Of a stretch of DNA of 64,000 nucleotides, positions 1 to 11,510 are shown piece by piece. Source of the stretch: Brassica napus (lineage: Eukaryota > Streptophyta > Magnoliopsida > Brassicales > Brassicaceae); contig NC_063442.1 of NCBI RefSeq assembly GCF_020379485.1, forward strand, positions 17,804,732 through 17,868,731. Direction: 5' to 3'. Every line of letters begins with the position of its first letter. Positions within the stretch are counted from its first letter, which is position 1. The notes below the pieces were generated by a model that was given only the letters and a program-made list of their open reading frames with translations, made no database searches and was not told where the DNA came from. The position numbers and the translations under genes are program-made.

Positions 1-2831
1 TCATGGTTTCTCATATTTGATCGACTTGGTAGTACATAAATCATGAACATCACCTTTTTGCCTTTCCAAAGTTTCTTCACACAACTATTTGGCATGTTAA
101 GCTCTATGAGGTTCTTTGGATCAAAACATTGCGGCAATGAGCTTATAGGATAGCATTCCCAGTGCAGAAGCCTTAGCTTGCTCGGCAAATATTCAAGGCC
201 TTGAGGTAAAGATACTCCATGGTTCTCTACCACTTTAGAGAAATAAAACTTTAACAGTCTAAGGTTACACATTTTGTCGAATACATTGGCATTGGCATCA
301 CATTTCAGCTGTGACATGTCCAGAAAAATCCCCTCAATAGCTGCTGTGCCCTGAAAACCAAGTGAAAATAATTTAGCGAGAACAAACATAACTGACTGAA
401 CATTAGAAGACAAAAGATTGTCATGATGACTTACAGTGTTATCTATGAATACATCCCTAATATCTTCAGCATTCCACAACCTGCTGCGGTCTCCTGGCCT
501 GTCAATTGATTCTTGGCGAACAATTTCTCGACCTGTTGCCTGGAGGAACCAGAGCATGTCCACCATATTGTGTGATATGGTTAACAGTGATTTGTTAACA
601 AGGTTTTTAAACCCAATATGTGCAGAGAAACCACATCCATCAAGCAACATTGCGACATCGTCTTTATCCATCCTTCTAAAGAAACATGCAACGTCTAAAA
701 ATATACTCTTTTCGTTGTCATCAAGCCCACAGCAGCTTCTTTCGAATATACCTGGAATGTAAATGGCAGAAGATTTCCGAATTTCTTTTGATAAGCATTC
801 TCTGCTCGACCTGCTTAAGAACTGAAGAACCATGGGATTTCCATTTGAGAATTTGACCAGCTGTGGTGAGTATGTCCTTGTAGGCTTGAGTGAGAAAAAA
901 CTCGGACGTGCCCCGAGATTGAGAAGTCGTAGAGCCTTATAACTTTCTAATGGCTTGACTTTATAGACATGATTGATTTTGCATAGCACGAAAACACGTC
1001 TGTTCCTCGAGGTTATGATTATTCTGCTTCCTGGACCAAAATAGCTAAGCTTTCCCAAAAAGGTTTCAACATCTCTGAAATCATTCACATCGTCGAGAAC
1101 TACCAGGACCTTTTTACATTGAAGCCTATTCCTCAAGAAACTTGTTTTCCTGCCGGAAATTCGAATAACACGTGGTTCTACCTCTAAAACTTCCGATAAT
1201 AACTTCTCTCTCACAGCATCAGGACCTTTTAATTCTACTTCTTGATGAAGGTCCTTCAGGAAGACACAAGTCACAAATTGGACAGAGATTCTACGAAAGA
1301 TTTCTTCAGCAATGGCTGTTTTTCCTATACCAACCGTTCCCCATATACCTACGCTGCGAACATCTGGGGATTCAATGCATAGCAGTGACAAAATATCCTT
1401 TATCTGCGTACCCATCCCAATCATTTTCTTATCATCATAGGAACATAGCACCTTCAGAGCGTCTCTAACAATCTCAGCTATAAGTTCAGACTCGGACCTG
1501 CAAGATCTGTAGACGAGACAATCGTTAAGAGAATGTTAAAAGTGAAATATCAAAGTTATATAACAAAAGAATTCCTACAATTAGAAGCTGAGGATCACGC
1601 ACTTATCTGTCAATATGTAGCCAGGCATCTGAGTTATTTCCCTCAAAGCAGCATGACATCGTTCAGGCTCATCTTGAAGCAAAAGTCCCTCATAATACTT
1701 GCTGTTACTGATCAAATCAGATGGTGATATTCCATAAAAAATCGGATAAACCACTTGAGGCTCTTTTCGTTGTTGTTCAACAATGCTTAAGAGATTCGGA
1801 GGGACGTATGTGCTGGTTAATAAGATGATCAAAACCTTACATTCCTGCACTGAATCCACTTCATCAAAGTCTCCATAGACAGAAATCCTTCTACGGGAGA
1901 GGGCAGCAAGAAGATGGCTAATGAAATCCTCGTTGTTTACGTCCCCTCTCCTGTACCTAATTACAACATCATAATCTTTAGGGGCAGATGATCCACTTAG
2001 AAGCTGAGGCTGAGAGGCAATTCTGCTTCTTGTAGCGTCTGGAAATTCCAGATTATCTAAGTAATCTGATGTAAAGCCTGTAAGTGATAATGGATCCAAA
2101 TTCTTATACGAAAACAAATCAATGTCTGAAATCCCGCGGGGTGGATAGACAATGTTCGACAGCGAGACAGCTTTCTTAATCCTCTTCTCTTGAGAAGTGT
2201 TGGGCGGCTCGTAGTCCCCAAAGCTTCTGCGATGATGATCATAGATCCACAAGTCGGAACGCGGCTTTGGTAGACTCCAAATCCCAGATCCGGGATAAAC
2301 TGCATAACCAAAAACATACAGAGTGATTTACCAAATGCGGTTGCGAATGAAATCAAACTGATAATCTAATAATAACTCACATCCTTGTCGATGAGCTAAG
2401 CACGCGAAGGCGTTAGTTACCGCCTCCACAACTCCTCCTTCTGTCGCTCTAGCACCTAATCGGAACTTACCATCCTTCAACCAGCTCGAATCATCCGTGA
2501 ACGATATCTCCCCGCTGATCACTCCGGTCCCGTCTTTAAGTATCACGATCAGATCTCCGACCAGCAATGATCGTTTCCCTTCCCGTGACCACAGTAGATT
2601 CCGGTTGAACACCTCCGTTGTCCAACTTTCTTCAGTGAGGTCGGCGTCTAGGGCGACTATCTCGACACGCGAAGACGAAAGCGGCCCTGAGGTAATTCGA
2701 GTGTTTGAGACGGCGTCAACAAGCTCGATTGCTATCGGAGAACCGTCTTCCGCCTCAATCCTTGAAGCCGTGAATATCGTCGGTGACGGCGAATTTATGA
2801 AACGTAGCTTAAACCATGGTTGCTGCAGCAT
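1..2831 (-). CDS. CBP60-TIR-NB-ARC-LRR immune receptor, WRKY19-type (5' part, runs off left edge)
   Basis: Intracellular immune receptor. Exons on the minus strand: 2831-2381, 2299-1603, 1497-435 and 350 to about 54 or beyond; phases agree at every junction. Exon 1 (residues 1-150) is a CBP60-family domain: it opens MLQQPWFKLRF, then IFTASRIEAEDGSPI, SGPLSSSRVE, and ends FTDDSSW and KFRLGAR. The middle and C-terminal CBP60 parts are absent. Exon 2 carries a linker and a TIR domain (about 259-382) starting YDVVIRYRRGD. Exon 3 is NB-ARC: P-loop GTVGIGKT (about 436-443), kinase-2 VVLDDVND, RNBS-B SRIIITSRN, a degenerate GLPL (GNPM) and VDM where MHD is usual. Exon 4 starts the LRR part. From memory the TIR and NB-ARC match Arabidopsis At4g12020 (WRKY19), which has a WRKY domain N-terminally and a MAP3K-like kinase C-terminally; here CBP60 occupies the N-terminus and the C-terminus is not visible. 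The Met at 2831 is the only in-frame ATG after the upstream stop. No stop interrupts the coding exons. Confidence 0.85.
351..434 (-). other. 84-nt intron without stop codons
   Basis: Donor GTAAGT and acceptor TTTTCAG bound an intron in the WRKY19-type receptor. It is 28 codons long, in phase 0, and has no stop codon, so retention would keep the reading frame and insert 28 residues between the NB-ARC and LRR parts. Confidence 0.7.
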
Positions 2832-3048
2832 CTCTGGAAGCGTTCGTAAGACTGAATCACTAGAGAGGTGTACGATCCGGATCTTGGTTCTATTTCGATT
2901 TAGTTTTCCATTTTTGTTATATCGATTTGTAGAAAATAGCTACGACATTCAAACCATATCTATTTCCGTTTAAGTAGGAGTTAATCCATGCTGCGCGAGA
3001 CTATTTTATTTTCTTGAATGTTGTATTCTTTACAACAATAAATTCCAA
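2832..3048. promoter_or_regulatory. Upstream region of the WRKY19-type receptor
   Basis: About 215 bp lie between the receptor start codon and the left end of the Helitron-like element. It should hold the minus-strand 5' UTR and proximal promoter. I see no diagnostic motif. If the pair was originally divergent and close, this is what is left of a shared promoter on this side. Confidence 0.4.
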
Positions 3049-3966
3049 CTAGATTTTAATCCGCACACCCGTGCGGATAACATTTTATTTATAAATATAA
3101 AATTTTATATTATTTTTTATATAATAATTTTTGATAATATATTCCTGTCATTTTAAAAATAACTAAATAGATGATATATAGTTCTAAATATTAAAAATTA
3201 AACATATGTTAACAATTTTATTTTTTTGTAAAAATTATTACATAATTTATAAATATTAATCATTTTAAAAGGTGAATGATATTTTAGTCACTTTAAACGG
3301 TGAATGATATTTTTTTTATTTATCTTAATGAAAATAGTTTTTTCAAAATATATTTGTTTACCAATTCAAAATAATTTTAATATGTTTGCACAAAAAAATA
3401 ATTCTAATATGTAATTCAATAATTACTTCTATTTTAATATAATGTATAATATACTTCTAAAATTTATAAAATTAGCAAATAATTTCATTATTTTATTTAT
3501 AATAAAAATGTAATTAAAATTAATTTATAAAAACATTATACTACTAATTGCAAAATTAATCAGTGCATTAATTAAAATAATATTTAAAATTTAAAAAAGA
3601 TTTTGTTAAATTTTTTCTCAACAGATTTTGTTATTCCAAACTAAAATTTAAATTTATAGTTAAAATTGATTTGTTATTAATATCCTTATAATTATTTAGA
3701 AATGTTATATATTAAATAAACTAATGTAAACAATAAAAATATTATTTGAATATGTGGACCTAGACTTCTAATATGACTATTTTGTAGTAGATAAAAATGG
3801 TACTTCTCTTTTAATAGAGAAGATAAATTCTGAATTAAATGTTTGGGTGAATACATATTTCCTTACGAAAAATTAGAAAATTATACATTTTTTAAATAGA
3901 TGTTTGATATAGTTTTTTCTTTCTTATACTGTATATTTACTTATTATTTTATTTTTTATATTATAT

Positions 3967-4271
3967 GACAATTCTCTCAAATAGATCTTTTAAATTTTCA
4001 TCATAAATAGCATTCAATAAGGAAAATGATCAAAATATCCCTTTTTATTTTGAAAATTTTAATTTTTAATTTTAATTTTTAAAAATTTGAAACCATATCA
4101 TCAAAACCCCACCCCTTAACTCTAAACTATAAGTCTATGTTAGTTAACCATAAGGTATAAATGTATTTTTACTTTTTAATAAGACTTATTTTGGTCATTT
4201 TTCTCATTTATAGCTATTTTGTAACAAAAAATTAAAAAAAAAAGCTATCCTAGGAAATTTTTCAATATTGT
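3967..4271. mobile_element. MULE-type MITE (diverged copy)
   Basis: Starts GACAATTCTCTCAAATAGATC and ends near TAGGAAATTTTTC. It shares end and internal sequence, including the CTTAACTCTAAAC block, with the better preserved copy at 10343-10643. The flanks are too AT-rich to define a target duplication. Confidence 0.45.
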
Positions 4272-4931
4272 ATATTTATTTATTCTCATTTTCTTGCTTT
4301 TATATCAAATGATAATATTAAGATCGATGTTTAATGTAATAATTATATTTCTTATATTGTATATTTACTTATTATTTATTTAAATAAACATTTTCCATTT
4401 AACTATATATTTTTCAGATAAATATTTAATTTTGTTTTTCTATTTTTTATATTATATATTTACTCACTGTTTATCTTTTCTTATTTTTATATTTACTTAT
4501 TCTAAATTTCTTACTTTTATATCAATGATAATATTACGATATATATTTAATGTAATATTTTTATTTCTTATATATTATATTTACTTATTATTTATTCTTT
4601 CTTATATTTCATATTTACTTATTATAATATTTAACAATTATATTTACTTATTGTATTTTTAAATAATAAAAATGTAAAACAATATATTTTTCAAATAGAT
4701 GTATAATGTAATTTTTGCATTTCTTAATTGTATTTTACCTATTTTTTATTTTTCTTATATTGTATATTGTATATTTACTTATTCTATTTTTCAACTTTTA
4801 CATCAAATGGTAATATTATTTATAAATTTTTAATGTAATATTGATATTTCTTATATTGTATATTTACTTATAATTTATTTTACTGTATGTTTCTCAGATT
4901 TGTTTTTATTTTCCTTATATATTATATTTAC

Positions 4932-5280
4932 CTCTTCATGCGGAATTGGAGGCTCTAATTTGGGCAATGGAGTGTATGAAGAACTTACGACAGTATCAGG
5001 TCACGTTTGCAACAGATTGTTCTCAATTGGTGAAGATGGTTTCGGAACCAGAAAAATGGCAAGCATTTGAAAGCTACGTGGATGACATTAAGTTTTTGAG
5101 AAGAAGCTTTACCAACTCAGAGATTGTTCATGTTCCAAGGACGGAAAACATAAAGGCGGATCGCTGGACACGTAATGCTCGGACACAACCGTCTTTAGTC
5201 GTACACATGGATGCGGAGTTACCACATTGGTTTACAGAGTCATATGAGTCTGTAAATTTGTCTTGCTGTCAAAAAAAAAA
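4932..5280 (+). mobile_element. 5'-truncated LINE fragment (RNase H region)
   Basis: Encodes the C-terminal RNase H-like part of a plant LINE: EALIWAMECMKNLRQYQ, ATDCSQLVKM, IVHVPRTENIKAD. It ends in a 10-A tail at 5271-5280. An 11-bp target duplication, ATTATATTTAC, flanks it at 4921-4931 and 5281-5291. It is a dead fragment with no reverse transcriptase. Confidence 0.75.
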
Positions 5281-6744
5281 ATTATATTTACTTATTCTAA
5301 TATTACGATAGATGTTTAATATAAGATTTTTATTTATTATATTGTATATTTACTTATTATTTATTTTACTATACATTTTTGAGAAAGATGTTTAATTTAG
5401 TTTTTCATTTATTAATTGTATTAGACCTATTGTTTATTTTTTTTATTGTATATTTACTTATTCTAATTTCTTTCATTTATATCAAATGATAATATTATAA
5501 TATATGTTTCATGTAAAATTTATATTTCTTATATTGTATGCTTATTTTTCTTATATTGTACACTTACTTATAAAAATATTTGGAAATAATAAAAATGTAA
5601 AACTCTACATTTTTCAAATAGATGTTTAATGTAGTTGTTCCATTTCTAATATTGTATATTTACTTATCTACCTATTTTTCTTTTATATCAAATTGTAATA
5701 TTACGGTACATGTTTAATGTAACATTTTTATTTCTTATATTTTATATTTACTTATTATTTATTTTATTATAGATTTTATAGATAGATGTCTAATGTATTT
5801 TTTGTATTTCTTATATTATATATTTACTATATTATTCATTTTTCTTATATTTTATATTTAATTATTCTAATATTATAATATACTTGTAATCTAATATTCT
5901 TAAGTTGGATATTTAGTTATTATTTATTTAACTATACATTTTTCAGATATATGTTTACTTTAGTTTTTCTATTTTTTATATTGTATATTTACTTATTGTT
6001 TATCGTTCTTATTTTGTATATTTATTTATTCTAAATTTTTTGCTTTTATATAAATGTTAATATTATGATATATATTTAATGTAATGTTTTTATTTCTTAT
6101 ATACTATATTTACTTAATATTTATTTTTTCTTATATTACGATAATTGTATAATATAATATTTATATTTTGTATGTTGTGTATTTAGTTGTTAGTTATTTA
6201 ACTATACTTTTTTCAGATAGATGTTTAATTAGGTTTCTTAATTGTATATTTACTTATTCTAATTTTCTTGCTTTTATATCAAATGATAAATTATGAAAGA
6301 TGTTTAATGTAATATTTCTATTTCTTATATTATATATTTACTTTTTATTTATTTTTCCTTATATTGTGTAATTACTTATTATTTTGTTTTTCTTTATATG
6401 TATATATTTTTTGTTTTATTAATGTCACGAGTCATCTTTTAGAAGAAGTTTTTTTTTTGGTCATGTGCACGCTACCTCAAAAGCTCCATTTTATTAGTAT
6501 AGATTCGTATATTTTATATTTAGTTATTCTAATATTATAATAGATGTTTAATCTAATATTTTTATGTTGTATATTTACTTATTATTTATTTAACTATACA
6601 TTTTTCAGATATATGGTTAATTTAGTTTTTCAATTTTTTATACTGTATATTTAATTACTGTTTATCTTTTTATTTTGTTTATTTTTTATTCGAAATTTCT
6701 TGCTTTTATATCAATGATAATACTACAATATATATTTTTTTGAC

Positions 6745-7400
6745 AGGAAAAAACATTCACAGACTCATATAGACTCTGTAAACCAAGGTGGTAACTCTGA
6801 ATCCATGTGTACAACGAAAGACGGTTGTTGCCGAGCACTACGTGCCAAACTATCCGCCCTTGTGTTCTCCGCCCTAGGTACATGAACAATATCTGAGTTG
6901 ACGAAACTTCTTCTCAAAAGCTTAATATCTTCCAGGTAGCTTTCAAATGCTGGCCATTCTTCTGGTTCTGAAACCATCTTCACCAATTGAGAACAATCCG
7001 TTGCAAACGTAACCTAAAACTGTCTTAAATTTCTCATGCATTCCATTGCCCAAATTAATGTCTCCATCTCCGAATGAAGCGATGAAATACATGTCCTTAC
7101 ATTCTTTTCCCCTAGTAAACCATCATACCCTGGTAATGTACATAGCCAACCTTTCCCTGAAAATAGATCCTTATCTTTCCATGAACCATCTGTGAAGCAC
7201 CATCTTCATGTGGTTCCTAAGTTAGGCATGACATGTACTTCATGTGCACACTCGTTGTTACTAACCTGTGTCTCCGCCCAAAGTGTTGATTCTACTTCTG
7301 CTAGTCGAAGTGTTTCCCTGGGATCAATATCAAGATTACTAAATACTTTATTGTTCGGACCATTCCAAATATACCATAATATCCATGCAAACTGATGATC
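6745..7400 (-). mobile_element. 5'-truncated LINE fragment (RNase H region), opposite orientation
   Basis: Minus-strand relative of the 4932-5280 copy, with a longer 5' part: WNGPNNKVF, CFTDGSWKDKDL, EMETLIWAMECMRN, ATDCSQLVKMVSEPE, VPRAENTRADSLA. At least two in-frame stops interrupt it, one before WCFTDGSW and one in LRQF*VTFAT. It sits inside the AT-rich array. Target duplications cannot be separated from the surrounding AT repeats. Confidence 0.7.
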
Positions 7401-7451
7401 CTTGTATAATATATTATATTTAATGTAATATTTTTATTTCTTATATACTAT

Positions 7452-8675
7452 GGGGGGCTTATTGTATTAGGGATTTCAAAGAATTTTGGAATTTTGTCAA
7501 ATCCTCCCTTATTGAATAAGGTATTTACAAAAATTTATACAAATCCAAGGTTATTGGATATAGCATTTGTAAAACTACTATCAAATCTCTCCTTATTGGA
7601 AAATATGGATTTCATTAGTGAGATTCATAAAAAATTATTTTGGATTATTAGAAAGTATCATTTACCCTTTAAATCCATTAAGAAAGAATACCATCTAAAG
7701 AGATGGAATTTGAAAAAAAAAATTACGAGAAAAAGATGATTAACGTGTGTCACTTCTCGACCCTCCTTTGCCTCCTTTCTTCCCCATATGGCCATTAGGG
7801 ACTTCTCTCTGTTGATTTTAGGCCAAGATTATTCGAACTCTCTTTTTCTTATTTTAATCTGCTATCCTTCCATGGAAGAAGCAGCTTGAGTTTTTTTTTT
7901 TTGTCTGAGCATGACTATGGGTGGCTTGATTTCAAACAGGAACTTGGGTTCCTTGATCGGATAGCTATTATCATCAGCGTCAAGCTCCTCCCTCATCTTC
8001 TCTGATCGCCAACTGTTAATGACTAAGAGTTATCCTCTTCACTTTCAGATCTTTGCTTGCGTTCCCAATGTTCGAACTAGAATGCGTATTGCTAACTTGA
8101 ATTTATCATTAAATTGCTTGGTTTCAGGACTAGACTTCAGCTGAAGATCCAGAACATCTGGCGTGTTTTCAGTCTCACCAAAAGAGATGATGGAGATGCA
8201 AGAGCCAAAAACTGAAGGAAAAAGAGAGATTATTCTACAAACCAAAAGAAGATATTTTTTGGGACTGCTTGTTGCTTATATTTGGAGGACTTACCAACTG
8301 ATGAACAACACATAATCATAGGGATCAACTTGGTATGTTAGTTAAAAGATCTAAGGACTGTTGATAAACTCATAATCATAGGGATCATCAACTCATAATA
8401 GTTGTAACGTGTTTGAGATTTTCTTTCTAGAAAAATATATTTCCAGCTTATCTATTATATGTTAGTTTTGATATTGATAATCATTTGAAATATACAGATA
8501 TGATATTCGTTGCTTTGATAAGGAGGATTTTAGATTATCTTTTAATTAGTTAAATCCAACCAAATTCCCTTTCTAAATCTCAATATAAATCCTTGAATTC
8601 AACAAAACCCTCTGAATTCCATCAAAACTTAAAATCTCCAAAACCTTCTCAAACACCAAATACAATAAGCCCCCC
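7452..8675. mobile_element. PIF/Harbinger-like element with 17-bp terminal inverted repeats
   Basis: Left end GGGGGGCTTATTGTATT and right end AATACAATAAGCCCCCC are perfect inverted repeats. A 3-bp TAT flanks each side, and removing one copy restores the CTATATTTACTTA motif of the host array. No transposase is recognisable. The middle (about 7740-8300) is less AT-rich and may be captured sequence. Confidence 0.65.
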
Positions 8676-10342
8676 TATATTTACTTAATATTTTTTTATA
8701 TATTTTATATTTATTTATTCAAATATTACGATAATTGTATAATATAATATTTCTATTTTTTATATTGTGTACTTAGTTATTTTTTATTTTACTATACATT
8801 TTTCAGATAGATTTTTAATTTAGTTTTTTTTCATTTCTTAATTGTATCAAATGATAAATTATGATTGATGTTTAATGTAATTATGATAGATGTTTAATGT
8901 AATTTTTATATTTTCTATATTATATATTTACTTTTTTATTTATTTTTCCTTATATTGTATATTTACTTATTATTGTTTAGTGTAATATTTTTATTTATTA
9001 TAATGTATATTTATTTATTATTTTATTTTTTTATATGTATATTTATTTTTATTTTTTATTAATGACACTTGTCATCTTTCAGAAGAAGTTTTTTTTTGCT
9101 GATGTGGACGCTCTATGGAGCCTCAAAAACTCCCTTTTATTAGTCTAGATAGATACATTTTCGAGATAGATGTTTAATTTAGTTTTTTATTTTTTTATTA
9201 TATATTTACTTATTCTAATTTTCTTGCTTTTAGATCAGATGATAAATTATGATGAATGTTTAATGTAATATTTCTATTTCTTATATTGTATATTTACTTT
9301 CTATTTATTTTCCTTATATTGTATATTATTGTTTAATGTAATATTTCTATTTCTTATATTGTATATTTACCTATTATTTATTTTTTTATATGTATATTTA
9401 TTTTTTATTTTTTGTTAATGTCATGTGTCATCATTTAGAAGAAGTTTTTTCCACTGATGTGGACGCCCTATGGAGCCTCAAAAGCTTTCTTTTATTAGTA
9501 TAGATAGATACATTTTTCAGATAGATGTTTAATTTAGTTTTTTCATTTTTTTAATTATATATTTACTTATTCTAATTTTCTTGTTTTTATATTAGATGGT
9601 AAATTATGATAGATGTTTAATGTAATATTTATATTTCTTATATTGTATATTTACTTTTCATTTATTTTCCTTATATTGTATATTTACTTATTATTGTTTA
9701 ATGTAATATTTCTATTTCTTATATTATATATTTACTTCTTATTTATTTTTTTATATGTATATTTATTTTTTATTTTTTGTTAATACCACGTGTCATCATT
9801 TAGAAGAAGTGTTTTCTGCTGATGTGGATGCCCTATGGAGCCTCAAAAACTCCATTTTATTAGTATATAGTATAGATAGATACTTTTTCACATAGATGTT
9901 TAATTTTTTTTTTTCATTTTTTAATTATATATTTACTTATTCTAATTTTTTTGCTTTTATATCAGATGAAAAATTATGATAGATGTTTAATGTAATATTT
10001 ATATTTCTTATATTTTATATTTACATTTTATTTATTTTTCTTATATTGTATATTTACTTATTATTGTTTAATGTAATATTTCTATTTCTTGTATTGTATA
10101 TTTACTTATTATTTTCTTATATGTATATTTATTTTTTATTTTATGTTAATGACACGTGTCATCATTTAGAAGAAGTTTTTTCTGGTGATGTGAACGCTCT
10201 ATGGAGCCTCAAAAGCTCCTTTTTATTGGTATAGATTCGATCATATATATTTATTTTTATAATATTTTGTGAATTTTAGATTACTATTTAAAATAGTTAA
10301 TAAATATTTTCTTTATGTGCTAAAGAATAACATTAAGTTAAT

Positions 10343-10643
10343 GACAATTCTTTCAAATATCATCTTTTTAAGCTTTTGTCACAAAAATAGTTTTTAATTA
10401 AAAAAATGACTAAAACAGCCCTATTTTATTTTGAAATTTTTCAATATTTATTTCTATTTTTTATAACTTGAAACTCTATCCCCAAAACTACACTCCTTAA
10501 CTCTAAACCCTAAGTCTATATTAGTTAACTCTAGAATAAAAAATACATTTTTACTCTTTAATAAAACTTATTTTGCTTATTTTCTTTATTGAGAGCTATT
10601 TTTATGACGAAAACTTAAAATTGATTATCTTAGAAAATTTCTC
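10343..10643. mobile_element. MULE-type MITE
   Basis: A 301-bp element between exact 10-bp duplications TTAAGTTAAT (10333-10342 and 10644-10653). Ends GACAATTCTTTC and GAAAATTTCTC are imperfect inverted repeats. A CTTAACTCTAAACCCTAAG block in the middle is typical of this family. No coding capacity. Confidence 0.65.
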
Positions 10644-10667
10644 TTAAGTTAATACTAACTAGAGCTG

Positions 10668-10702
10668 GACCCAGCCGGGCGGGTGTTTTTTTTGGTTACT
10701 TA
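10668..10702 (-). other. Possible degenerate Helitron 3' terminus
   Basis: ACTAGAGCTGGACCCAGCC followed by GGGCGGGTG resembles, on the minus strand, a GC-rich hairpin followed by CTAGT. The stem is imperfect and no matching 5' end was found. The rest of 10654-11492 is AT-rich with no gene seen. Confidence 0.3.
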
Positions 10703-11510
10703 ATGTAACTAAATATTTTTTTACACCATTATATAATCTATAAAAATTATAATAAAATGGTGACAAAAATACATCACATAATACATATATTGATGTTACA
10801 TAATTCCACTAATAGTAAAAATAAATGATTTATATAACTGTAAATGTTAATATCACGCGAATATTTATTTTCATTTAACCAATATCATTTTTATTTATCC
10901 GATATCGAGTTGGCTAGTGGTGAAGAAAATGCTAGTAACCTTTCATTGGTTGGGTTTGATAGGCGTTAGAAAAAATTATTAACAACATTTGGGTTCCCAG
11001 TATAAAAGAGAAACCAAATTTTCATTTTTTAGGAATATACTTTTGTCTTCTATAAATAATATAATATTTATTTATTTATTCACGTATTATGTATTTTTTA
11101 TTATGACATTACACATAATAATTAAAATATATTTTTTAGTTTATGTGTGTGTTTTCCATAAACTAACATATATATGCGAAAATAATATTTGAGATATGTT
11201 TTGATTGGTTTTTGGTCATAAATGATAACTATATTAAATTTTCAACCCGTTATATAAGTAGTCTTAATGTTTAGTTTCTCAACCTGATATATAAATATTC
11301 GTATGCATTTTTAGTAAAATATTTATATTATACTTATTAAAATGAGTAATTTTTTAGAATGAGTAATTGCATTTCTTGTATTTATATTATTATCAAATTA
11401 ATTTTATTTTAACTTATTGAATTTAACATTTTATTATATATAGGATTTTTATTTTATTTGAACCTTTTTTTTTCTTAGAACATTGTTATATTGTCTAAAT
11501 GTTTTTCTTT

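Larger units (their letters stand above)
3049..10235 (-). mobile_element. Helitron-like element (non-autonomous, composite)
   Basis: Read on the minus strand it begins TCTATACCAATAAAAAGG (right edge, 10235) and ends with a perfect 8-bp stem, ATCCGCAC/GTGCGGAT, then AAAATCTAG (left edge, 3049). It sits between A (3048) and T (10236), the A/T insertion site expected of Helitrons. No Rep/helicase coding sequence is present. The inside is an AT-rich degenerate repeat array with two LINE fragments and a Harbinger-like element inserted. The two ends may belong to different copies merged by later rearrangement. Confidence 0.55.
4380..10235. repeat. AT-rich tandem array, best preserved as about 360-bp units at 8785-10235
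   Basis: A unit carries TTTTTCAGATAGATGTTTAAT, runs of TTATATTGTATATTTACTTA, then TCATCATTTAGAAGAAG, GATGTGGACGCCCTATGGAG and finally CCTCAAAAGCTCC with TTTTATTAGTATAGAT. Ends of successive good units fall near 9150, 9508, 9872 and 10235, giving spacings of about 358-364 bp. One more diverged end lies near 6505, and degenerate pieces fill the rest. Each unit end is the reverse complement of a Helitron 5' terminus. Confidence 0.7.

Noticed and set aside
1581..1727. Helicase- or kinase-like short frames over the TIR exon
   Set aside because: Shadows of the receptor exons in other frames.
2381..2831. CBP60 exon as a separate small gene
   Set aside because: Its donor joins the TIR exon in frame across an 81-bp intron with good splice signals, and the other CBP60 exons are absent; fusion is the simpler reading.
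2497..2973. 158-residue plus-strand open frame
   Set aside because: Antisense shadow of the CBP60 exon; composition and motifs belong to the minus strand.
4432..4662. Phe/Tyr/Ile-rich open frame resembling a membrane protein
   Set aside because: Translation of the AT-rich tandem array; similar frames appear in other units (for example 9983-10234).
7494..7739. Lys-rich 81-residue open frame
   Set aside because: Lies at the left end of the Harbinger-like element and shows no domain or conserved motif.
8785..10235. CRISPR-like or centromeric satellite array
   Set aside because: Only about four good units of 360 bp, flanked by more diverged ones and ending in Helitron termini; the host is a plant.
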